64,000 nt of DNA from Methylotenera oryzisoli. Lineage in GTDB: Bacteria; Pseudomonadota; Gammaproteobacteria; Burkholderiales; Methylophilaceae. The notes below the pieces were generated by a model. The model was not told where the DNA came from, ran no database searches, and saw only the letters and a list, made by a program, of their open reading frames with translations. A program made the translations under genes and the position numbers. The stretch is taken from NCBI GenBank assembly GCA_945881735.1, contig CAMCVF010000002.1, positions 1 to 64,000 on the forward strand. The letters run 5' to 3'. Below are positions 16,237 through 25,688 of the stretch, piece by piece (within the stretch, counting starts at the first letter, position 1; each line of letters opens with the position of its first letter).

Positions 16237-17001
16237 GTGAATAGCGCCATCTACAAAGGCTGGGTTGATCATCAACGCTATTCGCCTAAGATGCATGGTT
16301 TTCGCTATAGTGTATTTATGATGTATATCGATTTAGATGAATTGCCACTGCTTTTTAGCCAATCACGTTTCTGGTCGCTAGAAAAATTCAATATCGCCCA
16401 ATTTAAGCGCGCCGATTATTACGGTAATCCTGCAAAAGCTCTTAAATCAGAAATTACCGATTTAATAAGCGCCGCAACAGGTACTGCGCCGCGCGGTGCG
16501 ATTCGATTGCTCACCAATATGCGATATTTTGGATACTGCTTTAACCCTGTGAGCTTTTACTATTGTTTTGAGGCCGATGGAAAAACGCTACAAGCTATTG
16601 TTACCCATATTACCAACACTCCTTGGGGCGAAGATTATGCTTATGTGCATGACTACGCTAAAGAAAAGGCCTTTAAGCATACCAAAAATGGCGACACTAC
16701 CGTATTTAAATTGAAAAAAGATTTTCACGTTTCACCATTCATGCCAATGGATATTGAATATGTCTGGGCATTTAAGCTAGAAGGTACTCAACTTTTTGTG
16801 CATATGAAAAATATGCAAAATAATCAACAGTTGTTTAAAGCAACACTGGCTTTGCAGCGCCAAGAAATTACAAAATCCGCATTAAATTGGCTATTAATCC
16901 AATATCCCTTGATGACCATTAAGGTGTTGGCCGCGATTTATTGGAATGCGCTTAAATTATGGTTAAAGCGTGTACCATTTTATACTCACCCAACCGGATA
17001 A
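16237..17001 (+). CDS. DUF1365 domain-containing protein
   Basis: A 254-residue protein of the DUF1365 family, with conserved [19 protein letters not shown] near the start, the [13 protein letters not shown] core, and [12 protein letters not shown] later. GTG starts 2 bp after the FAD oxidoreductase stop. The family is almost always paired with such an oxidoreductase and CFA synthase. The biochemical role is unproven; possibly lipid binding or partner to the oxidoreductase. Confidence 0.88.
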   Translation: MNSAIYKGWVDHQRYSPKMHGFRYSVFMMYIDLDELPLLFSQSRFWSLEKFNIAQFKRADYYGNPAKALKSEITDLISAATGTAPRGAIRLLTNMRYFGYCFNPVSFYYCFEADGKTLQAIVTHITNTPWGEDYAYVHDYAKEKAFKHTKNGDTTVFKLKKDFHVSPFMPMDIEYVWAFKLEGTQLFVHMKNMQNNQQLFKATLALQRQEITKSALNWLLIQYPLMTIKVLAAIYWNALKLWLKRVPFYTHPTG

Positions 17002-17098
17002 TTAATTAACCTGATTGAACAAACTTGCACTTTAATAAGCCCTTTAATATGACCATTCATTTTTAATCCGAAATATAGCAAATAGCTTATAAACCTGA

Positions 17099-18379
17099 AT
17101 GAATTCTATGACCAATAACACCACAACTGCACAAGAAACCTTAACCACTGGCCTTAAACAAAAAAGCCGCTCTAAATGGGTAGCTAACTTTGCCAAATCG
17201 CAGATTCTTAAGCGCTTAAACAAACTACAAATTGGCAGTTTGACTATTAGTGATGACCAAGAAAAACATTTTTTTGGGCAATCCGATGACATTAAAGCCA
17301 CCATTGTCGTGCATGATGAGCGCTTTTATGGAGAGATAGCATTTGGTGGCAGCATCGGTGCAGGTGAAGCTTATATGCTAGGCTATTGGACCACTGATAA
17401 TTTAACAAATGTAATACGTCTAATGTGCGTTAATCAAAAGGTGATGGATACTTTGGAGGGCGGTTACCAATGGGCGACCAAACCGCTGATGAAAGTATTG
17501 CATTGGCTAAATAGCAACACCACAGAAGGGAGCCGCAAAAATATTGCCGCACATTATGATTTAGGCAACGATTTCTTTAAGCTATGGCTAGACCCTTCCA
17601 TGATGTATTCATCTGCTATTTTTGAAGATACAGCTAGTACATTAGAAGAGGCCTCCCTCAAAAAATTAAAAGTGATTTGCGATAAATTGGATTTAAAAGC
17701 CACAGACCATGTGGTGGAAATTGGCACAGGCTGGGGAGGTTTTGCGATTTTTGTTGCTAGGCATTATGGCTGTAAAGTAACAACAACGACTATCTCAAAG
17801 CAGCAATATGCACTGGCGGTAGAGCGTATAAAAGCTGCTAATTTGGATTCTGTTATTACCGTATTATTAAATGATTACAGAGACTTACAAGGACAATTTG
17901 ATAAACTAGTTTCAATTGAAATGGTTGAGGCGGTTGGGCATCAATATTACGACACTTACTTTGCTAAAGTTGGCTCATTATTAAAACCAAACGGTTTAGC
18001 ACTTATTCAAGCTATTACCATTGCCGACCAGCGATTTGAATCCGCCAAAAATAGTGTGGATTTTATTCAGCGCTATATTTTTCCGGGTTCATGCATCCCA
18101 TCCAATACCTCTATGCTAAATAGTATTACTAAAACCAGTGATTTGCGCTTGTTTGATTGCGAAGATATTGGCCCGCATTACGCAACGACTTTGGCAGCTT
18201 GGCGCGAAAACTTTTTTACTCATATCGACGAAGTCCGCAAACTTGGCTATTCGGAAGAGTTTATCAAGATGTGGGAATTCTATTTATGCTATTGCGAAGG
18301 CGGCTTTGCGGAGCGCGCACTAGGTGATGTGCACTTATTATTAGCCAAACCAGAGAATCGTAGAGCGGCGCTCGTTTAA
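17099..18379 (+). CDS. cfa: Cyclopropane-fatty-acyl-phospholipid synthase
   Basis: A 426-residue enzyme with the two-part CFA synthase layout. A lipid-binding N-terminal domain spans about residues 1-130. The methyltransferase domain follows, with NIAAHYDLGNDFFKLWLD, the SAM loop VVEIGTGWGGFA and SIEMVEAVGHQYYDTYF (bicarbonate-binding Glu region); the C-terminal CYCEGGFAER is typical. It methylenates cis double bonds of membrane phospholipids using SAM. It is the last gene of the lipid operon. A 97-bp gap precedes it, with TATAAA 5 nt before the ATG, so it may also have its own near-leaderless promoter. Confidence 0.93.
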   Translation: MNSMTNNTTTAQETLTTGLKQKSRSKWVANFAKSQILKRLNKLQIGSLTISDDQEKHFFGQSDDIKATIVVHDERFYGEIAFGGSIGAGEAYMLGYWTTDNLTNVIRLMCVNQKVMDTLEGGYQWATKPLMKVLHWLNSNTTEGSRKNIAAHYDLGNDFFKLWLDPSMMYSSAIFEDTASTLEEASLKKLKVICDKLDLKATDHVVEIGTGWGGFAIFVARHYGCKVTTTTISKQQYALAVERIKAANLDSVITVLLNDYRDLQGQFDKLVSIEMVEAVGHQYYDTYFAKVGSLLKPNGLALIQAITIADQRFESAKNSVDFIQRYIFPGSCIPSNTSMLNSITKTSDLRLFDCEDIGPHYATTLAAWRENFFTHIDEVRKLGYSEEFIKMWEFYLCYCEGGFAERALGDVHLLLAKPENRRAALV

Positions 18380-18389
18380 TTTAAAAACG

Positions 18390-18401
18390 TTTAGCGCTAA
18401 A
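18390..18401. promoter_or_regulatory. 12-bp palindrome upstream of mnmD
   Basis: TTTAGCGCTAAA is a perfect palindrome, 10 bp after the cfa stop, with the half-motif TTTAGCG repeated at 18441-18447. It is possibly an operator or part of the mnmD promoter region. Weak evidence. Confidence 0.25.
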
Positions 18402-18461
18402 ATACGCTAAATTGCCCGCATGCATTAGAATGTTATTTGCTTTAGCGACTAATTTTAATGC

Positions 18462-19202
18462 ATGCAAAATCCCAAACACAGCTATATTGAATGGCATACA
18501 TATCAACAAGGCCAGCCTCAGCCCTACTCCACCATTTTTCAGGATGTATATTACTCTAGCGATAATGGATTACTAGAAACCGATTATGTTTTTTTGCAAG
18601 GCAACCAATTAGTACAACGCTGGCAGCATCTTACAACTCCCAGCTTCACTATTATCGAAACTGGTTTTGGCACAGGCTTAAATTTTTTATGCGCCGCAGA
18701 ACTATGGCTTAACAATGCGTCTGACAAAGCCACTCTACACTTTATAAGTACAGAGAAATATCCACTTACCTTGCCAGAAATGACAGAAGCGCTTGAGGCA
18801 TGGCCTGATTTAAAGCACTTATCTAAGCTATTTTTAACCCAATACGAAGCATTAGCCAACAAAAGTATTCAGTTGTTTGATAATCGGGTGCAAGTGACAA
18901 TATTGATAGGCGATGCCACGGAAAGTCTAAGCAAAATAACGAAGGTAGCAGATGCTTGGTTTTTAGACGGATTTTCACCTGCAAAAAACCCTGAAATGTG
19001 GCAACCCGCTTTGTTTGCAGAAATGGCAAGACTTTCTAAAAGCAGCACAACATTTGCCACCTTTACAAGCGCTGGCAAGGTTAAGCGGGGCCTGCAAGCG
19101 GCAGGATTTAATGTCAGGAAGCAAGCAGGATTTGGTAAGAAACGAGAAATGTTGTTGGGCGAGGTGAGCGATTCAATAATGAGCACGCCTGATAATGGCT
19201 AA
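18462..19202 (+). CDS. mnmD: tRNA U34 methyltransferase MnmD (MnmC N-terminal half)
   Basis: A 246-residue SAM-dependent methyltransferase corresponding to MnmC domain 1: ETGFGTGLNFL (SAM loop), then DAWFLDGFSPAKNPEMW and the C-terminal GFGKKREML. It methylates nm5s2U34 to mnm5s2U34 in tRNA. In E. coli this domain is fused to the FAD domain; here it is a separate gene overlapping the next by 8 nt (ATGGCTAA). There is no strong ribosome site. Confidence 0.9.
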   Translation: MQNPKHSYIEWHTYQQGQPQPYSTIFQDVYYSSDNGLLETDYVFLQGNQLVQRWQHLTTPSFTIIETGFGTGLNFLCAAELWLNNASDKATLHFISTEKYPLTLPEMTEALEAWPDLKHLSKLFLTQYEALANKSIQLFDNRVQVTILIGDATESLSKITKVADAWFLDGFSPAKNPEMWQPALFAEMARLSKSSTTFATFTSAGKVKRGLQAAGFNVRKQAGFGKKREMLLGEVSDSIMSTPDNG

Positions 19203-20388
19203 TACGGCAATCGTAATTGGCGGTGGCATTGCGGGTTGCAGTAGCGCCTATGCGCTCGCTAAGCGCGGCATTGCTGTCACTTTAATTGAGCAACATAGCG
19301 AACTGGCTGCAGAGGCTTCTGGCAATCCGATTGCTACTTTATATCCCAAAACTAGTGCAAAACCCAGCACACAAAACACATTAGCACTGCAAGGCTTTAC
19401 TTTTACCTTAGATTTACTCAAGCAGTTATCCAACAATGCCGAATTCTTTAATGTCTGCGGGCAGATTCAGTTGGCGCATGACGCGCGTGAACAAGCCAGA
19501 CAAGCCGCATTAATTGCCCAGCAAGAGACTGCACTATTTCAAGCTTTAGATGCGCAATCCGCCAGTGAAATTGCTGGAATACCTCTAAAAATGGGTGGTT
19601 TATTTTTATCTCAAGCAGGCTGGGTTAAGCCAAAAGCCTTTTGCAAAGCGCTGGCAAGCATGCCTAGAATTACCAAGATGAATCACACACAGGTATTGGA
19701 TATTGTAAAAATCGGCGCGTTTTGGCAAGTTAAGTGCAACAATGATACTCTTCAGGCCGATATCATTGTCTTATGCAATGCGAATCAGTTGCAGCAATTT
19801 AGTCTTTGCGCCAGTGTTGCCAGCACTCCTGTCAGAGGCCAAGTGAATTTTTTTGCACCAACACCACAAAGCCAGCCTATTAAAACCATTATCTGCAGTA
19901 CGCACTTCCTAAACCCAGCCGTTGATGGCTTGCATTCTTTTGGCGCAACTTATGCTCCGAATGATAGAAACCCTGATTTAAGCGATGCCGATACCTTAGA
20001 AAATAGGCATGCCTTGCAAAAAATCTCCCCTGAAATTTTCAACAGCATCCAATCACAGCAACCTCAAGGCCGAGTGGCGTGGCGTAGCCATACATACGAT
20101 TATTTACCGCTTGCAGGGCAAATGTTGGATGAAAAAGCCCTACGTACTAAACCGCCACGCTACAATGCTAGTCCTGCCGATTTGCCTTGGCTGGATGGTT
20201 TATATGTGAATGCGGGGCACGGTTCTAAAGGCATGATTACGGCGCCCATTTGTGCTGAATTAATCGCTGATTTAGTTACCAGTAAGCCGGTGATTATTGA
20301 AAAAATGCTGGCCAGCAAGCTGAGTCCTAGTCGCTTATTATTAAAAGAACTAGGCTTAAAGCAACTAGCAAATATGCTAATTGTATAA
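19195..20388 (+). CDS. mnmC: FAD-dependent cmnm5s2U34 oxidoreductase (MnmC C-terminal half)
   Basis: A 397-residue flavoprotein with GGGIAGCSSAYALAKRG at the N-terminus and the DAO-like C-terminus VNAGHGSKGMITAP. It removes the carboxymethyl group from cmnm5s2U34, producing the substrate for MnmD. The ATG lies inside the last codons of mnmD in another frame (8-nt overlap), so the pair is translationally coupled. Together they equal a full MnmC (about 643 residues), with no coding sequence missing at the junction. Confidence 0.88.
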   Translation: MANTAIVIGGGIAGCSSAYALAKRGIAVTLIEQHSELAAEASGNPIATLYPKTSAKPSTQNTLALQGFTFTLDLLKQLSNNAEFFNVCGQIQLAHDAREQARQAALIAQQETALFQALDAQSASEIAGIPLKMGGLFLSQAGWVKPKAFCKALASMPRITKMNHTQVLDIVKIGAFWQVKCNNDTLQADIIVLCNANQLQQFSLCASVASTPVRGQVNFFAPTPQSQPIKTIICSTHFLNPAVDGLHSFGATYAPNDRNPDLSDADTLENRHALQKISPEIFNSIQSQQPQGRVAWRSHTYDYLPLAGQMLDEKALRTKPPRYNASPADLPWLDGLYVNAGHGSKGMITAPICAELIADLVTSKPVIIEKMLASKLSPSRLLLKELGLKQLANMLIV

Positions 20389-20410
20389 AATCTGCTAAAT
20401 AAATTTAAAT

Positions 20411-20422
20411 TAAAATGACGTC
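20411..20422 (+). promoter_or_regulatory. -10 element giving a predicted leaderless start
   Basis: TAAAAT (20411-20416) is followed by 6 nt and then ATG at 20423. There is no Shine-Dalgarno sequence. Transcription would begin at or next to the start codon. Confidence 0.4.
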
Positions 20423-22279
20423 ATGCAAGAAAATGAAATAATTCTAGCTTTAAAGCAAATACAGGAAGTGTTGTTGCACAACCCTAAAGACTTAGAGGCG
20501 CAAATTAAATGCGCCAACATTTGTGTAGAACTAAAAAGATTTGAAGAAGCGGCGGGTTATTTTAGGCGCATTGTTCGCATGCATAAACACAATATGCCAG
20601 CGCGAGATGCCCTATGTTTTGTACTACAAGAAATGGGCAATACTGCGCATGCTAAAGCGCAATTTGTGCAGGCAGAAGCCTGTTTTGAAGAGGCCCTTAT
20701 TTACCAGCCAAATAACGCTGACTTTTGGTATAACATGGGCAATGCACAACGTGAATTAGGAAAGTTAACAGCCGCACTCAATAGTTTTAAGCAATCTATT
20801 CGATTCAACCCTAACGATGCCGATGCGCAAAACAATTGTGGCAATGTGCAGCGTGAATTAGGTCTGCTTAATCATGCTATTGCCAGCTACGAAAAGGCTT
20901 TGCAAATAAAGCCAGACTTGCATCATGCTTTGGCGCATTTAGTGCATCAAAAGCAGCATATTTGCGATTGGGATAATATTGATTTGCAAATCAAACAATT
21001 ACGTGATTGGGTAAAAACAGAGCCAAGCGCGCAAATATCAACGTTTGCTTTTTTAAGTATGCAAGGCGCCACTAGTTTTGAGCAAAAACAATGTGCCAGC
21101 AATTGGGCTAGTAGCTTTTACAACAAACTAATAAAGCAACATACAGGCTTTGATTTCACGCATTTAAAAACACAGCAAACCAAACTGAAAATCGGCTATT
21201 TATCGGCCGATTTCAGGCTGCATCCTCTAGCTTATTTAATCACCGAACTCATTGAAAATAGCGATAAAACACTATTTGAAACGGTGGCTTATTCTTATGG
21301 CAAAGATGACAAAACATCTGAGCGCAAACGTTTAGAAAAGGCTTTTGATTGTTTTAACGATATTAAACACTTAACGGATATGGAAGCCGCACAAAAAATT
21401 CATCAAGACGGTGTGGCGATTTTGGTGGATTTGACTGGTTTTACCCAAAATAGCCGTACTGGCATCGTGGCGCTAAAACCAGCACCTATTAGTATTAATT
21501 GGCTAGGATTTGCTGGGACTATGGGCGAAGTAAATCGCAAGCCTCTATTTGACTATGTAATCAGCGATAAAATAATTAGTCTTAACCAAGCCGACGACAT
21601 GAGTGAAGAACTGCTCTACCTGCCCTGCTACCAGCCCAATAACAGCCAACGCCCTGTTGGCAATCCAACCACTAAAAACGAGCATAACTTGCCCGAAAAT
21701 AGCTTTGTATTTTGCTGCTTTAACCAAAGCTTTAAAATTACGCCTGTTGTATTTGCTATTTGGATGCGCATTCTGTATCAAACACCTAATAGTGTGTTTT
21801 GGCTATTGGATTGCAACACTTGGGCAAGGGACAATTTACGCAATGCTGCTGAAAAAGCAGGCATTGATAACAAAAGGCTGATTTTTGCGCCGCGCTTAGC
21901 AATTGCAGAACATCTTGAGCGCCAAATTCATGCGGATTTATTTTTAGACACATCGCCCTACAATGCCCATACCAGTGCTAGCGATGCCCTTTGGATGGGT
22001 TTGCCGCTATTAACTCGCATGGGTGATACCTTTGCATCGCGCGTAGCTGGTAGCTTGCTAAAACACATTAATTTGCCAGAATTAATTGCTCAAAACTGGC
22101 AAGAGTATGAGGATAAAGCCCTATTTTTTGCAAAAAATCCAACTGCTTTAAATGATTTAAAGCAGAAACTTACGACACAAATAACTCATTCAAGCTTGTT
22201 TAAGCCAGACCAATTTGCGAGAAATTTAGAACAGCGCTATCAACAAATCTGGCAAACCTATCAAGCTAAAATTGATTAA
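20423..22279 (+). CDS. TPR protein with SPINDLY-type O-GlcNAc transferase domain
   Basis: A 618-residue protein. Residues about 1-165 carry four to five tetratricopeptide repeats (e.g. ADFWYNMGNAQRELGKLTAA, ADAQNNCGNVQRELG). Residues about 245-610 form the GT41 catalytic region: LKIGYLSADFRLHPLAYLI, VDLTGFTQNSRTGIVALKPA, FNQSFKITP, and LFLDTSPYNAHTSASDALWMGLPLLT. GT41 enzymes transfer GlcNAc or another sugar to Ser/Thr or Asn of proteins. In bacteria, relatives modify flagellin or adhesins (HMW1C-like). No obvious substrate lies nearby, but pilU is adjacent. Confidence 0.88.
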   Translation: MQENEIILALKQIQEVLLHNPKDLEAQIKCANICVELKRFEEAAGYFRRIVRMHKHNMPARDALCFVLQEMGNTAHAKAQFVQAEACFEEALIYQPNNADFWYNMGNAQRELGKLTAALNSFKQSIRFNPNDADAQNNCGNVQRELGLLNHAIASYEKALQIKPDLHHALAHLVHQKQHICDWDNIDLQIKQLRDWVKTEPSAQISTFAFLSMQGATSFEQKQCASNWASSFYNKLIKQHTGFDFTHLKTQQTKLKIGYLSADFRLHPLAYLITELIENSDKTLFETVAYSYGKDDKTSERKRLEKAFDCFNDIKHLTDMEAAQKIHQDGVAILVDLTGFTQNSRTGIVALKPAPISINWLGFAGTMGEVNRKPLFDYVISDKIISLNQADDMSEELLYLPCYQPNNSQRPVGNPTTKNEHNLPENSFVFCCFNQSFKITPVVFAIWMRILYQTPNSVFWLLDCNTWARDNLRNAAEKAGIDNKRLIFAPRLAIAEHLERQIHADLFLDTSPYNAHTSASDALWMGLPLLTRMGDTFASRVAGSLLKHINLPELIAQNWQEYEDKALFFAKNPTALNDLKQKLTTQITHSSLFKPDQFARNLEQRYQQIWQTYQAKID

Positions 22280-22359
22280 TTCATATATCAAAACAGATGC
22301 TGTAAATACGAAGCATGTGATAAAGTTCAGCACAATTCACTCACCAAGATAGCATCACT

Positions 22360-23454
22360 ATGGCAGCAATCGACATTACCCCTGTTCTTAAGTTTATGAC
22401 GGATAAAAGTGGTTCTGACCTATTCTTTAGCACCAATACCTCTATTCATATGGATATTGAAGGCGAAACTGTGTCGATTAATAATCAGATTATGCAGCCT
22501 GGTATGATTAAAGAGATTGCCTACAGCATGATGAGTATGGATCAAATTAAAGAATTTGAAAGCACGTTAGAATCAAATTTTGCTATTGAAAAAAAAGATA
22601 TTGGACGTTTTCGCGTCAATGTGTTTCGCCAGCGTGGGGAAGTGGGCATGGTAATTCATCATATTAAAACCGATATTCCCTCTTTTGAAAAGCTAGGCTT
22701 GCCACCTGTTTTAAAAAAGCTGATTATGCGCAAGCGTGGGCTAATACTAATGGTGGGCGCAACTGGTTCTGGCAAATCTACATCACTGGCATCGATGATT
22801 GATTACCGCAATGAAAACGAAACTGGACATATTATTACCATTGAAGACCCAATTGAATTTGTGTACACACACAAAAAATCAATTGTTGACCAACGCGAAG
22901 TGGGTATTGATACGCTCAGTTTTGATAACGCATTAAAAAATGCCATGCGCCAAGCACCGGATGTGATTTTGATTGGTGAAGTTCGTGATATGGACAGCAT
23001 GAAACAAGCACTAGCTTATGCTGAGACAGGGCATTTATGCCTAGCCACTTTGCACGCAAATAACGCCAACCAAGCCTTAGAGCGCGTGGTTTCATTCTTC
23101 CCGACAGAAGCTAAAATTGGTCTTCTGCTTGGCTTGTCGCTTAATTTAGTAGGTATTGTTTCGCAACGTTTGGTGCCCGGCATTACTCAAAAACGCGTTG
23201 CCGCAGTTGAGGTGATGATTAACTCTCCCTATATGTCAGAGCTAATTCTAAAACAAAAGCTAAACGAAATGAAAGCCAACATGGCCGATAACAACGATAT
23301 TGGTATGGTTACCTTTGATCAATCACTGTTCAAACTATTTAACGACGGCAAAATCAGCGAAGACCAAGCGCTTGCTAACGCTGATTCACGTAATGATTTA
23401 TCTTTAAAAATACGTTTTGCGATTGAAGGTTCTCGAGGTGGCTTTGGTGATTAA
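22360..23454 (+). CDS. pilU: PilT/PilU family type IV pilus retraction ATPase
   Basis: A 364-residue hexameric ATPase with Walker A GATGSGKSTS (about residue 135), Asp box ITIEDPIEFV, Walker B VILIGEVRD and His box CLATLHANNANQALERV. The C-terminal ADSRNDLSLKIRF tail, and the lack of PilT's AIRNLIRE motif, favour PilU, the accessory retraction motor. No pilT or other pilus gene lies in the window; in most relatives pilT directly precedes pilU. It stands between the SPINDLY gene and the convergent EamA gene. Confidence 0.88.
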   Translation: MAAIDITPVLKFMTDKSGSDLFFSTNTSIHMDIEGETVSINNQIMQPGMIKEIAYSMMSMDQIKEFESTLESNFAIEKKDIGRFRVNVFRQRGEVGMVIHHIKTDIPSFEKLGLPPVLKKLIMRKRGLILMVGATGSGKSTSLASMIDYRNENETGHIITIEDPIEFVYTHKKSIVDQREVGIDTLSFDNALKNAMRQAPDVILIGEVRDMDSMKQALAYAETGHLCLATLHANNANQALERVVSFFPTEAKIGLLLGLSLNLVGIVSQRLVPGITQKRVAAVEVMINSPYMSELILKQKLNEMKANMADNNDIGMVTFDQSLFKLFNDGKISEDQALANADSRNDLSLKIRFAIEGSRGGFGD

Positions 23455-23470
23455 GGGTTACTTAATATGT

Positions 23471-24382
23471 TTAACCATCGCTATGATTAAAAACCGCCAA
23501 TAATCCCGCAAATATAATAAAACCTCCGCCTATCCATTCATTCAGCATCATAGCCTCATTAGCCAAATAATAGGCGGCAATGGCGGCTACTACTAGCTCA
23601 AACAAAAACAATACCGAAGCTCGCGAAGCTGTAATTTTAGTCACGCCATATTGCACAAAAAAAGTGGCCGCCATCAACAATAAAACAATAAAGCCCATCG
23701 TTAACCAATTGTTTAAGTTGAAAAAATCGGGGCTAGGAAAGTGCGCATTTATACCAAATAAACCCTGAAATGCGATAAATAATAAGGATATCGCAGCCAC
23801 GCCAACCCAAACCAACATGGATTTTGCCGCCAAACTTAAATGCACCGATTTGCGTGTGATGACATTGGTGAATGAAAAACCAATACCAGCCGACAATGCA
23901 AGCCATTCTGATTGGTTTTGAGGTAAAGGCAAGAAGTTAGATTGTCTATTAAATGGATCTGCCAGCATGATGTATGCACCAAGCATGGCAATGCCGATTG
24001 AAATAAATCCTGCTTTAGATATGGTCTCTTTTAGCCAAAAATGCGCCAAAACCAAGGTCCAAAGGGGCGATAAGTAAAAGAGCAGCATCACCCGCATCAC
24101 TTCACCGTCAATCACTGCCAGCACATAACTTAAATTAGTCCAGCCAGCAATAATACACAACCAAATGGCACTTTTGGGCAAAATAAAGGCACTGCGCCAA
24201 TGTTTAGCAAATAAGGTAGCACCTAAAATAATCGCTATCATATAAGTATAAAAGCTAGAGGTAATTCCAGAAACTCCTGCATCATTCATAATGCGATACG
24301 GATACCAAATAATCCCCCAGCACATGGCGCCAAACAACAATCCAAATATGGCTAAATAATTTTGTTTGCTGCTGTTACCCAT
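23471..24382 (-). CDS. EamA/DMT family transporter
   Basis: A 303-residue membrane protein with ten predicted transmembrane segments in two EamA repeats (about residues 10-140 and 155-295). It is probably a metabolite exporter or permease of the drug/metabolite transporter superfamily; the substrate is unknown. The ATG at 24382 is chosen because GGGAAA lies just upstream and the longer frame would overlap the divergent dapC. Only 41 bp separate the two start codons. Confidence 0.85.
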   Translation of the reverse strand: MGNSSKQNYLAIFGLLFGAMCWGIIWYPYRIMNDAGVSGITSSFYTYMIAIILGATLFAKHWRSAFILPKSAIWLCIIAGWTNLSYVLAVIDGEVMRVMLLFYLSPLWTLVLAHFWLKETISKAGFISIGIAMLGAYIMLADPFNRQSNFLPLPQNQSEWLALSAGIGFSFTNVITRKSVHLSLAAKSMLVWVGVAAISLLFIAFQGLFGINAHFPSPDFFNLNNWLTMGFIVLLLMAATFFVQYGVTKITASRASVLFLFELVVAAIAAYYLANEAMMLNEWIGGGFIIFAGLLAVFNHSDG

Positions 24383-24411
24383 TGTATTTCCCAATTTGTT
24401 GCTTACTAAAT

Positions 24412-24423
24412 TATAATATTGCA
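24412..24423 (+). promoter_or_regulatory. -10 element giving a predicted leaderless dapC start
   Basis: A perfect TATAAT (24412-24417) is followed by exactly 6 nt and then the dapC ATG. There is no Shine-Dalgarno sequence. The region is shared with the divergent EamA gene. Confidence 0.45.
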
Positions 24424-25614
24424 ATGAATCCGAACCTTAAACTGCTTCAGCCCTACCCGTTTCAACGCTTACGTGATTTGTTCGCTGGAACTACTCCGAA
24501 CCCACAATTGAAGCCGATTAATTTATCGATTGGCGAACCCAAACATGCCACACCAAAGTTAATTTCCGATGCATTAGTGAGTAATGTAGCTGGCTTAGCT
24601 AATTATCCCACGACTGTCGGTAGTTTGGCGCTACGCACGGCAATCTCTCAATGGATTACTCGCCGCTACAACGTGCCTACATTAAATCCAGAAACCAATA
24701 TTTTGCCTGTCAATGGCAGTCGCGAAGCACTGTTTGCCTTTGCGGAGGTGGTGGTTGACCGCAGCAAATATAAGCCAATTGTGATTTCGCCTAACCCGTT
24801 TTACCAGATTTATGAAGGTGCTGCCTTTTTAGCCGGTGCTGAGCCCTACTTTTTGAATACCACGCCTGAGAATGGTCATGCAATGGACTTTGAACAAGTG
24901 CCTGCTGAAATACTCAATCGCACGCAATTAGTATACGTTTGCAACCCAGGCAATCCATCTGGTAAGGTAATGAGCTTGGGGCAATGGAAAACCTTATTTG
25001 CACTATCTGACCAATATGGCTTTGTGATTGCGGCAGACGAATGTTATGCCGAGATTTATTTTGATGAAACCAATCCACCTTTAGGGGCCTTGCAAGCCGC
25101 ACATCAATTGGGTAGAGATTATAAAAACTTAGTCATTTTTAGCTCGCTTTCTAAGCGCTCAAATGTACCTGGCATGCGCTCTGGCTTTGTGGCGGGCGAT
25201 GCAAAAATTATTGGGGCTTTTACGCATTACCGCACTTATCACGGATGCGCCATGAATCCAGCCGTCCAAGCGGCATCAGAAACAGCTTGGAATGATGATT
25301 CGCATGTAATAGAAAATCGAAAGCTTTATGCGCAAAAATTTAAAACTGTTACGCCTATGTTGAGCAATATATTAGCTGTAGAAATGCCAGATGCCGCGTT
25401 TTATTTGTGGGCCAAAATCCAAAATCCCACCGAAACGGATGAAAGTTTTGCCTTAAAACTGTATCGCGATTTGAGTATTACCGTGTTGCCAGGCAGTTAT
25501 TTAGCGCGCGAAGTGAATGGTATCAATCCCGGAAAAAAGTTTATTCGCCTAGCATTGGTGGCTAGCACGGAAGAATGCGTGGAAGCATCAAGTCGCATTC
25601 AAAATATGCAATAA
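24424..25614 (+). CDS. dapC: Succinyldiaminopimelate transaminase
   Basis: A 396-residue fold type I PLP aminotransferase. It opens with LKLLQPYPFQRLRDLFAG, typical of betaproteobacterial DapC. NPGNPSGKVM and AADECYAEIYF are PLP-contact regions, SSLSKRSNVPGMRSGF contains the Schiff-base Lys, and ARIAL-type FIRLALVAS closes the domain. It makes N-succinyl-LL-2,6-diaminopimelate for lysine and peptidoglycan. The start at 24424 matches family length; the frame extends 14 codons upstream without other support. Confidence 0.9.
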   Translation: MNPNLKLLQPYPFQRLRDLFAGTTPNPQLKPINLSIGEPKHATPKLISDALVSNVAGLANYPTTVGSLALRTAISQWITRRYNVPTLNPETNILPVNGSREALFAFAEVVVDRSKYKPIVISPNPFYQIYEGAAFLAGAEPYFLNTTPENGHAMDFEQVPAEILNRTQLVYVCNPGNPSGKVMSLGQWKTLFALSDQYGFVIAADECYAEIYFDETNPPLGALQAAHQLGRDYKNLVIFSSLSKRSNVPGMRSGFVAGDAKIIGAFTHYRTYHGCAMNPAVQAASETAWNDDSHVIENRKLYAQKFKTVTPMLSNILAVEMPDAAFYLWAKIQNPTETDESFALKLYRDLSITVLPGSYLAREVNGINPGKKFIRLALVASTEECVEASSRIQNMQ

Positions 25615-25620
25615 GTTTTG

Positions 25621-25655
25621 GTTACATTTAATGAATAAAATACATTAAATGTAAC
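25621..25655 (+). terminator. Perfect hairpin after dapC
   Basis: GTTACATTTAATG (25621-25633) and CATTAAATGTAAC (25643-25655) form a 13-bp perfect stem with a 9-nt loop, 6 bp after the dapC stop. There is no adjacent T run, so it may be a weak or bidirectional terminator or a 3'-end protector. Confidence 0.5.
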
Positions 25656-25688
25656 TACTAACTATTTGTTTTAATAGAATTATTATTT

